From NCBI RefSeq assembly GCF_035046485.1, contig NC_085136.1, positions 163,615,963 to 163,679,962 of the forward strand: a stretch of 64,000 nucleotides of DNA. The letters are read 5' to 3'. Each line of letters begins with the position of its first letter. Position 1 is the first letter of the stretch. This document shows, piece after piece, positions 43,830-55,059 of this stretch. The position numbers and the translations under genes are program-made. The notes below the pieces were generated by a model that was not told the origin of the DNA, did no database searches, and worked only from the letters and a program-made list of their open reading frames with translations. Source of the DNA: Aedes albopictus. Taxonomy: Eukaryota; Arthropoda; Insecta; Diptera; Culicidae.

Positions 43830-45395
43830 AAGTGGCTTTAGTCAAAGCAACTTTCTTCCGTAAGGACAATTTCTTGCGAACACTGTTATTTTTCCTCACT
43901 GTACCTTGTGGACACGGTGTTTTCAGTGAAAATGGGATAGCAAACTCGCGTGTCATGCCTCGAGCATGTGTACTTGTCAACAACGCAATCGTTGCTACAC
44001 TCGTTCCAAAAAATAACCACTAGAGATGTGTGTAATGTCACGAGCAGTTTTACATTCGTACGATACACGAATGTAAAAATGTGCAATGACAATTATTAAA
44101 ACTCCCAGTTTATGTGTTCGAATACGTTCTTCTAAAATTTTCGCAAAAACTTTCCTGCACAACACTTGTCATTACAATTTTGATACGAAATATTTAGTCC
44201 TAGTTGGTCCCTCAATTCAAGCAGCAGCGAGGTCATCACACCGAACAGCGAACTTTTTCCCCGATGAACGAGCGATGATTTATCGCTTTTGGCGTGCACT
44301 TTTTGATCCAGTATCATTCACGACGACGATGATGATGGCATGCTTTCTTCTTCTGACGGTGATGGCACATTCTGCGGTTCTCGCCTGGCGTTTCTCGTGA
44401 GACAGAAAAATTATGGTAATTAATCAAAACCAGTTAGGCGACTGGTACTGGTGTGGTGGGTAAGAATTTACGCAAGACGTCGCTGAAAGGATGCTGCGCT
44501 TTTTCTTTCCTGTCACTCGTTTTGCGTCTTCCTTATCGGACTACCAGATGTGGGTACATTGTTCAAAACGGACAGTGAATAAGTGCACTTCGGGTTACTT
44601 CATGCTTTTCAGTTGAAGTTAATTTTAGGGTATGAGTTAAACTGGTGGCTGTCCGTCAACTAAAGCTTTAATTCGTTTTCATATGTAAATCCTAGCATGA
44701 AGCAATTTTTTTTGCGAAATACTTTTATGTAATGTTTTATGTAAGAATTACCATCCATGTCCTCCGACGCATTGTATCTTATGCATCTCCCGTGAAACAA
44801 TTACAGTATCAAGCCTAATTGGTCGAAAACGAGCATGTTTTGTTTCGTTTCGGGTATAATTTCCCCTATGAGAGTTATTATGGAAAGTATCAATCTGATT
44901 ATGTGTACGTAGGTACGTTCCACGGCCTCTTGATCTTTGCTTGAAAAGGCCAACTTGTCAGGAAACTGGTTTTCAACACGTTTGCTGCGCTTGTTTTTCG
45001 CTTGATGTACCTACCTTTTTTTGTTATCTTCGGAGACTGAGACGCATGCCCGTTTCTTTGTGCACCGAAAATTGAAAGAAATGCGTCGATAAAAGGGTGA
45101 GAAAGTGTCTTGCTTTCCTTCGGAAGTGCAATTTGCTTCGTTCCACTGTTTATTTACACAGGGTTCCAGCCATAAGTTTATCGATTGGTCGTGTGGTTCG
45201 GATGTTGGTTTATAATATCGATGCCGTATGCTGAGTTTATGGATTTTTTTAACTGAACAGCGAATGCTTCGTTCTCAAATCAGAACTTGAGAGCTGTATT
45301 TAACCAACTTCAATAAACCAAACGACTCTCATAACTTTACAATTGAAAAATTTGTCTTTGCATATAATAGAAAAGTTTAACAAACTAAAAGGGTA
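43830..45395. other. Intron DNA, no gene supported
   Basis: A plus frame at 44086-44400 shows a C-terminal hydrophobic stretch (MMACFLLLTVMAHSAVLAW) but no upstream exon signal or homology that I recognise. The rest is AT-rich and without repeats that I could pair. Confidence 0.35.
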
Positions 45396-45399
45396 TGAA

Positions 45400-46185
45400 C
45401 GTCTCTTCTACGGCCGGACAGTCGATCTCGATGTTGTCGATATCGTCCGCAAAACCCAGGAACATATGCGACCGCTTATGGTTCCGCTCCCTCCTTTGCA
45501 CATCGGCTCTCATTATTGCCCCTTCAAGTGCTATGTTGAACAGGAAGTTCGAAAGAACATCGCCCTTCTTCAGTCATCGATGACGAAATTTCATCCGCAG
45601 CCCATACATGTGATTTAGATCAGTCTAATCAGCTTCGCCGGAAAATCATGTTCGATCATAATCTTCCATAACTCGTTTCTCTTCACTGAATCATACGCCG
45701 CATTGAAATCAATAAACATATGATGGGACTACAAGTTGTACTCCAGAATTTTATGACTAAAATATAAACGCGCACTGAAACGGCAAAAATTAGCAATAGC
45801 CAATATCTCACAGGAATAATATTAAAAACTATCAAAGTCTTTGATATTCTTCTTTTTATCATCTGCACAAAAAACTATTGAAAAATATCCATAGGATTGC
45901 CAGTTATTCAACAAAAACCGAAATTTTAATTGCTCCACCCATACAAAGTGTTAGGCGCTTTTGATCAAGTTTATTGCTAATTGCTAATTTTTAATTGAGC
46001 GATAATATAGCTGGCGAATTTTATCGAGAATCTGCCGCAGGGTGAACATCTGATCCGTCCGTAGTACGTTGCGCGCACTTCAGTCGAGAACAAATAAGGC
46101 CATCCAACCAAAAAGCCTTCAGCCCTTTGCACCACCATAGGTGCCCAGGACTGACAGTAAGTAGTAATCAAAAAGCAGGCAGTTA
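45400..46185 (-). pseudogene. RTE-like LINE RT relic, left part of copy D
   Basis: Minus-strand reading gives INAAYDSVKRNELWKIMIE at about 45650-45715 (RT motif A neighbourhood) and, at about 46020-46065, DQMFTLRQILDKI. An AT-rich piece (about 45735-46010) separates them and is probably an insertion. A GC-richer block at 45400-45600 corresponds to motifs B/C but is badly shifted. The copy continues to the right of the mariner. Confidence 0.65.
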
Positions 46186-47809
46186 AGGACTGTATCGTTA
46201 ATTATGAGTACACCTAAAAATTGCCGTATTTGAAAATGTTTTATTTATTTTGTAAATTATATTCGATTACATTGTTTGTTGACCCATGGTATCATTTTAT
46301 ATTTTTTTTCGTGGATCTTGCCAGCTCTCGCACCTTTTTCTTGGTGTTCTTCACAAGTCGTCGATGGTTTTGCTTAGGTTTACCCAGTTTTTCTTGAATT
46401 TGATGACGTCCTCTGCTCCTCTATCCTTTTGCCGCAGTTTTCCTTTCATCAATGCCAAAAAATCTTAATGGGTTTTGTTTGCGGGCAATTTGAAGGATTC
46501 ATTGCTTTTTCCACAATTGGACATTGTCTTCTTCATATCAGTCAAAGGTGTCACGCGCATAGTATGCCAAATCCTGCCAAAATTATGTGGGACCTTTGTG
46601 CTTACAGACAAGGATGGGATCATTCATCTGCAGTCATTTACATTCACTTGCTGTTAACCCACTTTAGAAACATCACAGCCAAAATCAATGTATGAAACAC
46701 TTTTTCATTTTTGTTTTACCTGAAACTTTGTAGAAGAAAATATTAGCGTAGAATCAATAGTTAAATGTAAATGTAAATGTAATTTACATTCAGCGTGTGG
46801 AGAGTTGCTTTCATAGCTCGCTCACGACTTCGGTATGCGTGTGCGACCCCAATGTTATTCGGCAAACTTTCAGATAAAACTACAAGGTTAAATTTATCCA
46901 TACATTGTTTGTCGATAGCATGCTTCTGAACTGAAATAATAGCAAGTGAATGTAACTCTTTGCAAATGAATGGTCCCATCCCTGCTTTCAGATGAGTGGC
47001 AGAATTAGTTTCTGGAGGCATTCCTTCTGGTATATTTCGACGTTCATAGTTGGGACGGTGAAGAAAGGTGACGATTTCATACCACTTTGACAAATTGCTT
47101 GCCAAACCAACACTTTTTCCCAATTTTTTCGCAAAAAAACGATTTCTCCTAATTCGGAAAGTGCCACGCTTTACAGTGAAAAACTGTGCCCCTGAAAGTG
47201 CCTTGTAGTCCAATTTGAAATACGTTTCATCGTCCATGATTATGCACATGTAATTTTTGCTCAAATCATCGTCGTACAGTTTCCGAGCCCGGTTTTCACA
47301 TAATCCGCCAGTATTTGATTGCGTTTTGGACTTTTCTGTTTTGGGTAGGTCTTCAGGGAATTACGCTCCTTGGCGCGCTGAACCATATCAACAGTCGTTC
47401 CACACTTTTTTGCGCAATCTTTGATGGATACCTCTTTTTTCCTTTAAAGAATTTTCAAATTTTGCTACCCAAATTTGACTTAAACGCACCTAGTTTTCTG
47501 CCGCGTCCGGGTGAGTCTTTCAGTGTGTTATGCATACTGAATCGTTTGAGACACTTTAAAACTTTAACCTCCAACTTTTGTTAATTTTCTTAGCGATAAT
47601 CCTGTTTCATTGCAGTACGTGGTCACAATCGATTTTCGCTTCTCTTCCGTAAATCCTCGCATTGTTTCAGTTGAGGAAAAACTTTTAATGAAGGTTATCG
47701 TTTGTTCACAACGCTAGCAACACATAGACACACAGCAGTTGTCAAAATAAGACATAGTCTTTTTAATACAGAGCCTTGAAGTTGTACTCATAATTAACGA
47801 TACAGTCCT
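46186..47809 (-). mobile_element. Mariner of DD37E type, copy B, carrying a hAT-type MITE
   Basis: AGGACTGTATCGTTAATTAT at the left and its complement at the right, TA outside both (46184-46185, 47810-47811). It is the same family as 3740-6241. The minus-strand transposase is shifted but recognisable at 47000-47264 (CIIMDDETYFKLDYKALSG, then AQFFTVKRGTF). Internal deletions have removed parts around the second catalytic block. The MITE 46609-46984 interrupts it. It lies in the RT region of LINE copy D. Confidence 0.9.
46609..46984. mobile_element. hAT-type MITE nested in mariner copy B
   Basis: Ends CAAGGATGGGATCATTCATC and the complement of CAGGGATGGGACCATTCATT, with inversion continuing through TTACATTCACTTGCT. 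The 8-bp flanks CTTACAGA (46601-46608) and CTTTCAGA (46985-46992) differ by one base, and mariner copy A shows the empty site. It is non-coding. Confidence 0.85.
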
Positions 47810-47811
47810 TA

Positions 47812-49500
47812 TTCCTCTTCCCATATCTTCAATATAATACGGCTTTAGAGTTGATGCAGCTGCTCGCTACCGTGCTTGAGAAACTCTATCGGGGTTCGTC
47901 CTTCCCAGCAGTCTTGTTGCTCTTCAGCCCTTTAATTGCTGTCTTGACCACGTCTACCATTGGAGGATCCTCAGCCGGTCCGTTATCGTCGCTTCGAATT
48001 CTGTCTGTCGCTCTTCCATTCACACAATTCAACTTTACCTCGAAGTGCTCCACCTGGCAGCCACCATTGTTTTATCTGTCAGCAAATTTCAATCACGGTC
48101 ATTGCACATTACGAGAGAAGAGCATTGTTTTTCTTCGCACGCCATTGACAGTTTCGTAAAACCTCCGAATATCATTCTGTTCCGTACTCTCTTGCGCTTG
48201 AGCAATCACGGTTTTTTCATACTCTCATTTCTTTTTGCTTTTGCGATGGATTTGTTTTTCCGCTACTCTAGCTTCCCTATATCGCTTCCTGCTCTGCCGG
48301 GTCCCTGGCACCAGTATCTGGCTAATGGCAACATTCTTCTCGTCCGTTACCCTCTGACACTCCGTGGATAATCCCCACAAAGTGTTGACATTATCGCTCT
48401 CGTTGGTCTCACGTATCAGCTCGTCCACTTTCTGGTGATAGTCAGCTACCGTACCATCTGCTGAAAAACGCTGATTGTTGATACGCATCGATCGCCGTTT
48501 AGAGTCGGACTCGGCTGACAAACGAACTAGAATTTTACTGACTACGAGATCTGAGTCGATCATGCTGGGATCCCTAAAAGTTCTAATATCAATGACGTCT
48601 GATAAGTGTCGGCCATCTACCAGTACATTGTCGATTATGTTGCAAACTTCACCGTTTGGGAGTCTCCAGGTGCGCTTGCGAATATCCTTGCGTGCAAAGT
48701 AGTTGCTATTAATGATCATTCTCCTGGCAGCAACTACGTTGACTAATCTCAGACCGTTGTCGTTTGTGACGGAGTGTAGGCTCTCCGTACCGATGATTGG
48801 ACGGAAAAAACCTCTATTTCAACCTGCGTATGGACTTCTGCACGAAACCATGCTGGCCTGCTTACTCTAACTCCGCTCAAACGTCAAATTTTCTGTGAGA
48901 GTAAGCAGGCCGGCATAAGTTCGTGCAGAAGTCCATTGGCGTCACCTATGACAATCTTAACGTCGTGTTTTGGGCATTCTCCATGGGTCTTGTCAAGGAA
49001 TTCGTAAAAATCTTTCTTATGATTGGTCGGTGCATAAACATTGATCATACTAAAGTTAAAGAATACGCCTCAAATCCTCAATACGCAGATCAACTCGTTA
49101 GCCTCCACCTCATAACTCGCCTTATCTGTTTCCCGATCATCATGAATCCGACCCCATGTTTTGCCTTATCGCTGTCGCTGTGGTAGATGTTATACTTGAA
49201 TGATGAGTTGGTGATGGAATCCACCGCCCTGAACTCACGTTCATTAGACTTGGACCATCGCACTTCATGAATAGCAGCCACGCACACACCAACCTTGTGC
49301 AATTCACGAGCGAAAATGGCTCACTTGTCCAGGTTCATTTAAGGTCCTGACGAAACAGGTACCGAGTTTCCCATCCTAATCCTTATTTCGTTGCAGCGTC
49401 GGTTTCCGAGTCGTTCATATTTTTCTACAATTTACATTTTTCGTGGTGGTAAGGCTTCGACAGGCTACTTTACCGGGGTCGTGCAGCCTACATATCGTTG
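47812..49500 (-). pseudogene. RTE-like LINE endonuclease and linker, right part of copy D
   Basis: The minus strand shows VCVAAIHEVRWSKSN (the early endonuclease Glu block) at about 49240-49290, YFARKDIRKRTWRLPNG and NVLVDGRHLSDVIDIRTFRD at 48580-48700, and LKSNKTAGKD near 47940. The frame is broken in several places. The divergence from copies A-C is greater, so this may be a sister family. A 110-bp foldback (48831-48939) interrupts it. Confidence 0.75.
48831..48939. mobile_element. Short foldback inserted in LINE copy D
   Basis: ATGGACTTCTGCACGAA then CCATGCTGGCCTGCTTACTC is repeated inverted as GAGTAAGCAGGCCGGCATAA then GTTCGTGCAGAAGTCCAT around a centre of about 30 bp. It separates LINE sequence encoding adjacent parts of the endonuclease. 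Confidence 0.75.
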
Positions 49501-49519
49501 GCGGGGCTGCCACCTTAGG

Positions 49520-50245
49520 TATAGCTGACGAGTGTTATAAATAAAGTTATGCTGACCACAACAAACGCACCGTGCCCTACATTGGGCGACATAATCCGGA
49601 CAACTGTTAGCAGAACCTTACAAATGCTCGATTCATTTTTCGCATCGAGCTCCACATTTGGGAACTAATGGGATCTGAAAAGTAAAATGGAACATTACAA
49701 ATGTACAAAACACAAACATCCAACACATAACATAAATTGTGCCCAGTTATCTAAATAAATAACGAAGTCTAATCTCAGGATGATGAGGTTTCATTATTGT
49801 TCTTGGTCCATCAGTCGATGCTGTGATCGTATTTTTCTGACAGATTTCCTTTTGTTAGCAGCGTTAGATGCTTTCATAGTTTGGTTTGGTCAAGGATTTT
49901 CTAATCCTAAGGGGGGCATCTTATTTCAGGCAAAAGTACAAGACCGTCTACATTTTGATGTCCGTGCTAGAGGACGTTGTCTTGATCGTTGCCCGAAATG
50001 GCCCAGAGCGCCACAAATGCGCATGATAGTTCAAGGACAGATGTACAAACCTCGGTATAATATACAAAATAAACTGACAAAATGTTCACAACAAATTACA
50101 AACGTAACACGAGAAATAGCGTTTCTAATTCAGCCGCTGAATGACTGTAAAGACGCTGTTTGAGCAGCATCTCATTGGTAGACAGACGTTCGGCACGTAC
50201 CTTCTCAATCAAGCTGAAGTCAGAAACAATTGTGTCAGCTAAGCA
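49520..50245. other. Intron DNA; open frame 49780-50163 unassigned
   Basis: The plus frame of 127 codons has a hydrophobic segment (FLTDFLLLAALDAFIVWFG) then a basic Arg/Cys stretch. I recognise no domain and see no flanking splice signals. It may be chance or a transposon remnant. Confidence 0.3.
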
Positions 50246-50249
50246 CATA

Positions 50250-50436
50250 ACTCTTTTTCTTCTTTATGGCTCTACGTCCCCACTGGGACTTGGCCTACCT
50301 CACTTCAACTTAGTGTTCTTTGAGCACTTTCACAGTTATTAATTGAAGGGCTTGCTTTGCCTGTCATTGGAACGGGAATCGAACCCGCCGTCTCTGGATT
50401 GGCGATCCACAGCCTTAAGGCTAACTGGAGACCACA
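50250..50436 (-). mobile_element. tRNA-derived SINE, minus strand, internally deleted
   Basis: Same family as 43590-43805. The inverted B-box GAATCGAACCC lies at about 50378-50388, and the body matches (GTGTTCTTTGAGCACTTTCA, ATTAATTGAAGGGC). The section with TACACTATGC...CTCGAGAAAA is missing. Confidence 0.75.
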
Positions 50437-50720
50437 CAACTTTTAGTTGGCGGTATTTGTCATCGATTTACCCGCGGATACACTTTTGAGGACCAGAGCT
50501 ATGTTGGACGCTGCAGGTTGTCGATTCACCATTTTGCAGCACAAAAGAATGTTTATGCAATTCAGTATCATAATTTACATTTTATATAACTCATTTTGGT
50601 ATCATAATGGCCAATTTTTCCGAACTGGTTCATTATGCAACTGAAATGAGTTGCAAAATGAAAAATAGTTGTATAATGTTCATAATGCAACTCATTTGAG
50701 TTTTTCATTTGAAGACATAG

Positions 50721-50934
50721 AATAACAAGCCACTTGGGCAGTGGCTAATATTATAGACACCTTTTCGCTAAAACTTAGTGAATTCCAAACCAATTGACCT
50801 GAAGTTTTGTACACGGCTAGATACTATACGTATCTAACCGCGTTTCAAAAGTTGTGTGAATAGGTTTAAAATTGACTGAGTTATAGCAGAAAGTACCCAA
50901 AAAAGAAGCACCGCCGAGATGATTCCACTTTCCT
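50721..50934. mobile_element. Small MITE, second copy of the 23346-23563 family
   Basis: It begins near AACAAGCCACTTGGGCAGTGG and ends GATGATTCCACTTTCCTA. It is collinear with 23346-23563 but more diverged at the ends. Confidence 0.65.
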
Positions 50935-51623
50935 ATGTGAACTTTCTGGGCCCAAAGGGTTAATTCTGTTTCAGTTATACGGAGCGTTGACGATTGTAAG
51001 TATTGATTTTGTATTTAAATATGAATCTCCTCATTGTTGCAAATGAAATTCCATTATAATCATAATACATCAACTATCAAAAACGTGTGAAAATGGTAAA
51101 CAATAGTTTTTGTTGAACGGGGTCGGTGTTCAGCTATTCTAGTTTCGGCAAAACATTACTGAACTCAGTTTTGATGTGTATACGTATAGGTTCTCAACGA
51201 TTCAAGGGCATCCAAAATGTGATACTGAATCGAATGCCATTATCATAATTTGTGTTGCATTGATCACACTCTGCGTCCGTTGTCGTCTGTTTTACTGCGT
51301 GTTAATACTGTCTGTAGGTGAGCCATGGTCGAATGTTTTATTGGCGACTATAATTCAGTCCCTGGTCGGTTCGTCCCTACACTATAGTGCCGGAGCAGCT
51401 TTATCGTTTGTCGTATCAGCTTCAAAGAACCTGTACGATCGTTGAATAGCGCCTACTACATTGACTCGAAAAGTAATGAGCATGAACTTGTCTTCTACAG
51501 GAAAGAGTGTGGCGTCAGTAAAAGAACCGCACGCACGTTTTCACACCTAATCAATCGAATGACAGTGCAAGTGTCGGCTCCACAAATGATTTAACAAATC
51601 TGTTCTCTCTTTTGTCTTTGCAG

Positions 51624-51747
51624 TCCTTCCGGTGCAGCGCTTCGGAATTTCAATCAAGTCAAGGAATATCTGCTCAGCGGCGGCACATGCAAATGTGGTC
51701 TTCCTTGTCCCTTTCGTCCCGAGGCATTCTTCGAGTTCGATTCTCAG
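51624..51747 (+). CDS. sba: MBD5/MBD6-type protein, second coding exon (end of MBD domain)
   Basis: The acceptor TTTGTCTTTGCAG precedes the exon. The first base completes codon 247 as Ser. The 41 following codons contain PSGAALRNFNQVKEYLLSGG, then the Cys-rich TCKCGLPCPFRPE and FFEFDSQ. The PSG turn, QVKxYLLSxGTCKCGLxCP and FxFD endings match the MBD of MBD5, MBD6 and Drosophila six-banded. The exon ends in phase 0 at CAG|GTAGGT (51748). No later exon can be recognised before 64000, although such proteins usually continue for many hundred residues, so the gene is partial here. Confidence 0.9.
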
Positions 51748-52039
51748 GTAGGTGATTAATCGTTTGTGATTGCGCGGTACGCACGTCTTGCGTCCTTAAT
51801 TGTTAACTTATTATGGCATAATTAGCGTGGATGCAATCATGTTCGAATATTCAGTACACTTGTTAGATTATGATGCGCAACATTGTGCAGTGTTATGTGT
51901 AGTAAGTGTAATCAATGCCATGCAGCAACCAACGTAGAAGATGTGTCCGATTATAGGACAGGTAATTCGATAGGAAGGGAGGGAATCTCAGCCTTCAAAA
52001 AGGCTGTGGTTTCCACTGGGGACGAAATGGCGGTTCTTT

Positions 52040-52205
52040 ACTTAACTACTTAACTAGACTAGATTTCACTTCTGTTGCATACTTGTGTGGTTGCATAACG
52101 ATCGGCTTGAATACATTATTGTAGAAGAAGCTTTCAGTTAGTAAATGTGGAAGTGCTCATAGGGCACTAAGCTGAAGAGCAGACTTTGTCCCAGTAAGGA
52201 CGTTA
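52040..52205 (+). mobile_element. SINE body/tail fragment
   Basis: GTGGAAGTGCTCATAGGGCA, GACTTTGTCCCAGTAAGGAC and GTTACGCCAAGAAGAAGAA correspond to the 3' part of the tRNA-derived SINE family at 43590 (compare the inverted GTCCCCACTGGGAC...AAAGAAGAAG of 50250 and 59670). The promoter half was not found. Confidence 0.6.
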
Positions 52206-52583
52206 CGCCAAGAAGAAGAAAGTTGGACTGGAACCCGACCGGAGTCGATAGAAATTTGACCTGGATACAGGTCAAGGCGATATGACGGGAAACCGCCCAG
52301 GTATTGATTCTTTAAGTTTGCCCTTCGCACCACTACTATTGACCATCAAACGCAAAGCTAAATTGCGCAGGTGGCGCTTTTCTAAAACAGTAAATTACCA
52401 ACCCTAGACTGAATTACTAATGCTACAAATGGAAGAAAAGTGAAATTATTGCAGAATCTCCTAACTTTCATGCAATGTATTGGCCAGAAATATGTTATTT
52501 TTGTTTCCAAAGTTGAAAATTTTGCGTTACTTAACCTCACATTTGATCGCCAATAGGTGTACAATTTTTTCAGTCTTACGTCC

Positions 52584-55050
52584 TAAGACCAAGCCCACTC
52601 ATGGGCTCAATTAAGCGTTTTAACGTTAAGTAGAGCCCCGAACAAAGAAGCGAACCGCACCGGTCACTGCTAAGTAGGGCTCGAAAGCGAAAAGTTTACG
52701 TACGGTTCGTAGCAGGGCTTAGAATATAGAGACACGCAAAGTACGGTCTCTATCCGTAGGCTCGTGCGCTCTCTCGCGTTTAGCTCTCTGGGTAGCGTAA
52801 AGAGGAGACGAAAGAACATGAGTATGGATTTGTTGCCAGGTATATAGTTTCTAAAGAATGATTTTCTTGTTTTGTATAGGTAGGAGTTTATTTTAGTTTG
52901 CATCAAGTATTTGAAATTTTCAACCAATCAATATAATAGATCGTTACACGAATAACACAACAAATTGTCTGACATAGAATTGTGATAGAGTGACAATACA
53001 AACGCAGAAAAATAATAGGTTTAAATTGACAAGCTTTGCTTAAGTATGTTATGAATAAAGTTTTCGCTTCTTCGCCAATTTTAGGATCATGTATATCGAA
53101 AATGTATTGATTTTCTCTTAAAAATAGTTACGATTGCTCATAATCACACCTTTAGTTATTGATTCGGCCGATCGTTTCGAAACTAATATTTGAAGAAATG
53201 TATAGTGATTCAGTGAGTTTTGCTGTTTTAACACGTACATGTTTGAGCCGGGTTTTCTACGCAGCATGTAAAGCTTAGTTTCGCACATTTAGAAAAATGT
53301 CCAAAAAAATAACTCGTGATGTTCGTTCCGACAAGTTTCAAAATTATCGTCATCCGACGCAGATTCCGGTGAGAAGATGTGCGTATTTTCTAACCCGAAA
53401 AGAAACTATTTGACGGTAATAAGTGACCACAAGGTTTTCTTTCTTCACTTTCCGGACTGAGATCCTCCGCTTTGAAAGAGCTGTGCCTCGCGTTTCGTTT
53501 TGTCGTGTATATTTCAAAAAAGGCAAAAGAGTTTTGGTTTGATTGCTGTTTTTGAAAATGGTGGTCGTCAGTGGGTGGTTTATTAAATATAAATTTAAAA
53601 ATATAAATTAAATAAACGAGACATTAGGAAGAAAGTGTGCAAAATGGGTAACTTCACCGTCCACGCATCCTTCCTCTCCTGTAATTCGAGAAGTACCTTG
53701 CCGAAATAAAATATTCTGTACTCGAAGTATTTCGAAGAATCATCTTTGCGCGTAAATACAACGCAGTAGACCAGGCCGCTTTGATGCATGTGTCATATCT
53801 CTGATATGCTGCAAGCATCAGTATTGACAATAAAAGTAACACGATTGCTTTCCAGGGTGATTCCGCGTATGTATGAGATTAGATAAGAGTAGTTACGATT
53901 TTTCAAAGATGCATTTACTGTACCTAACTCAACTCAGATATCATAAAAACACTACAGTTATTTCTTTTTGTAAAAACTAAATCATACCGATAAAAATCTT
54001 AAAAAATGTAGTCGAGCTGCCAAGTTTCACCAATTAAAATAGGCGGTGTGCAGGACTGCCATATTGTAGGTTCCTCGTTATAGAAAAAGCAAGGCGTTGG
54101 ATGTTAAAATACAACAATTGTTGTATGAAGTGCCATAAAGGAGAGTGGGCTCATTATGTACTTTGACAAATACGCAGTCTACTTCAAGCGCATAGAATCT
54201 GCTTCCAACAAAATATTCATATACCAGCATCCAAAAGATCGCAATATATATTAAGGCTTGCGAGTGATGCTTTGTAACTAACAGGTTGTGACTGAGTATA
54301 GAATTAGCTCATGTTAAAATAAACGTTAATGAAAAAAAGGTTGCGCAAACTTATCGCAGACTGTTAGAAGACAGCTTCTACTATGACCAGGATTCAAGAA
54401 TCTTGACCTACGCGAAGTTGTAAAGGAGACAACTACGTAATAAATGTGTTGTAAATGCAAGGGATGTAATTATTCAATAAACCTAATTATTAAAAAAGAT
54501 GCTCATAATCTCAAATTCAGATAAATTTCTTGCGAGAAAGGCAACATGAATATTGAAGAGATGGATATTATTTTAGATAAAAATTCAACCTACAAGTTAT
54601 ACAGTAAGCAACAAACATATAATTTAAAAAAAGATTGCTTGAATTTCGGGATTAAATACAATCATAAATTATTGAGAAAATGATATCTTTAAACGCACCA
54701 CAACTGGTACAAAACTCCAAGGGAATTATTTATTTGAATTCAATTTTTACTATCATTTTTCAGTATTATCCAAAACCCCATCTTTCATAATATGAGCACA
54801 AATTATTATACTGAATAAGATTTGCAATAGTCCCATAGAAATACACAAAACATTGCGATGATTTACAGAAGTGCAAAAAACCGATGGTACGGAGAGAATA
54901 GAAACCAGCGGTGCGCAAAGGCGACAGATCATTATTTTACTCACATGGAAACGAACGACCGGTGCGAAAATGGGTTGATAACAACATTAAAAATCGTTAA
55001 CGACGTGCTGTTGCGTGTGTAGTATTAAGCCCACGGGTGGGCTTGGTCTA
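52584..55050. mobile_element. Candidate 2.5-kb TIR element, unclassified
   Basis: AGACCAAGCCCACTCATGGG then CTCAATTAA near 52587 is matched, inverted, by TTAAGCCCACGGGTGGGCTTGGTCT ending near 55049. The inverted ends are about 25 bp with a few mismatches. No clear target duplication flanks them, and the interior shows no transposase, only short AT-rich frames. It could be a non-autonomous DNA transposon or a chance pairing of two separate short elements. Confidence 0.45.
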
Positions 55051-55059
55051 GTCAGTAGT

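Larger units (their letters stand above)
27377..51623 (+). other. sba: 24,247-bp phase-2 intron splitting the MBD domain
   Basis: The intron starts GTAAGT and ends in a pyrimidine tract, TTTTGTCTTTGCAG. The two flanking codon parts (AG + T) give Ser, as expected at the YISPSG turn of MBD domains. Most of the length is attributable to mobile elements listed separately. The stretches 34640-36440, 38815-39770, 41830-42390, 44000-45390 and 49520-50245 show no element or gene that I can name. Confidence 0.85.

Noticed and set aside
44086..44400. Frame with a C-terminal membrane-like segment, considered as an exon
   Set aside because: No upstream acceptor or downstream donor in phase that I could support, and no recognised homology.
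46762..46790. Repeated ATGTAA followed by its complement as a short hairpin regulatory site
   Set aside because: It is a simple-sequence run within the MITE interior; nothing suggests function.
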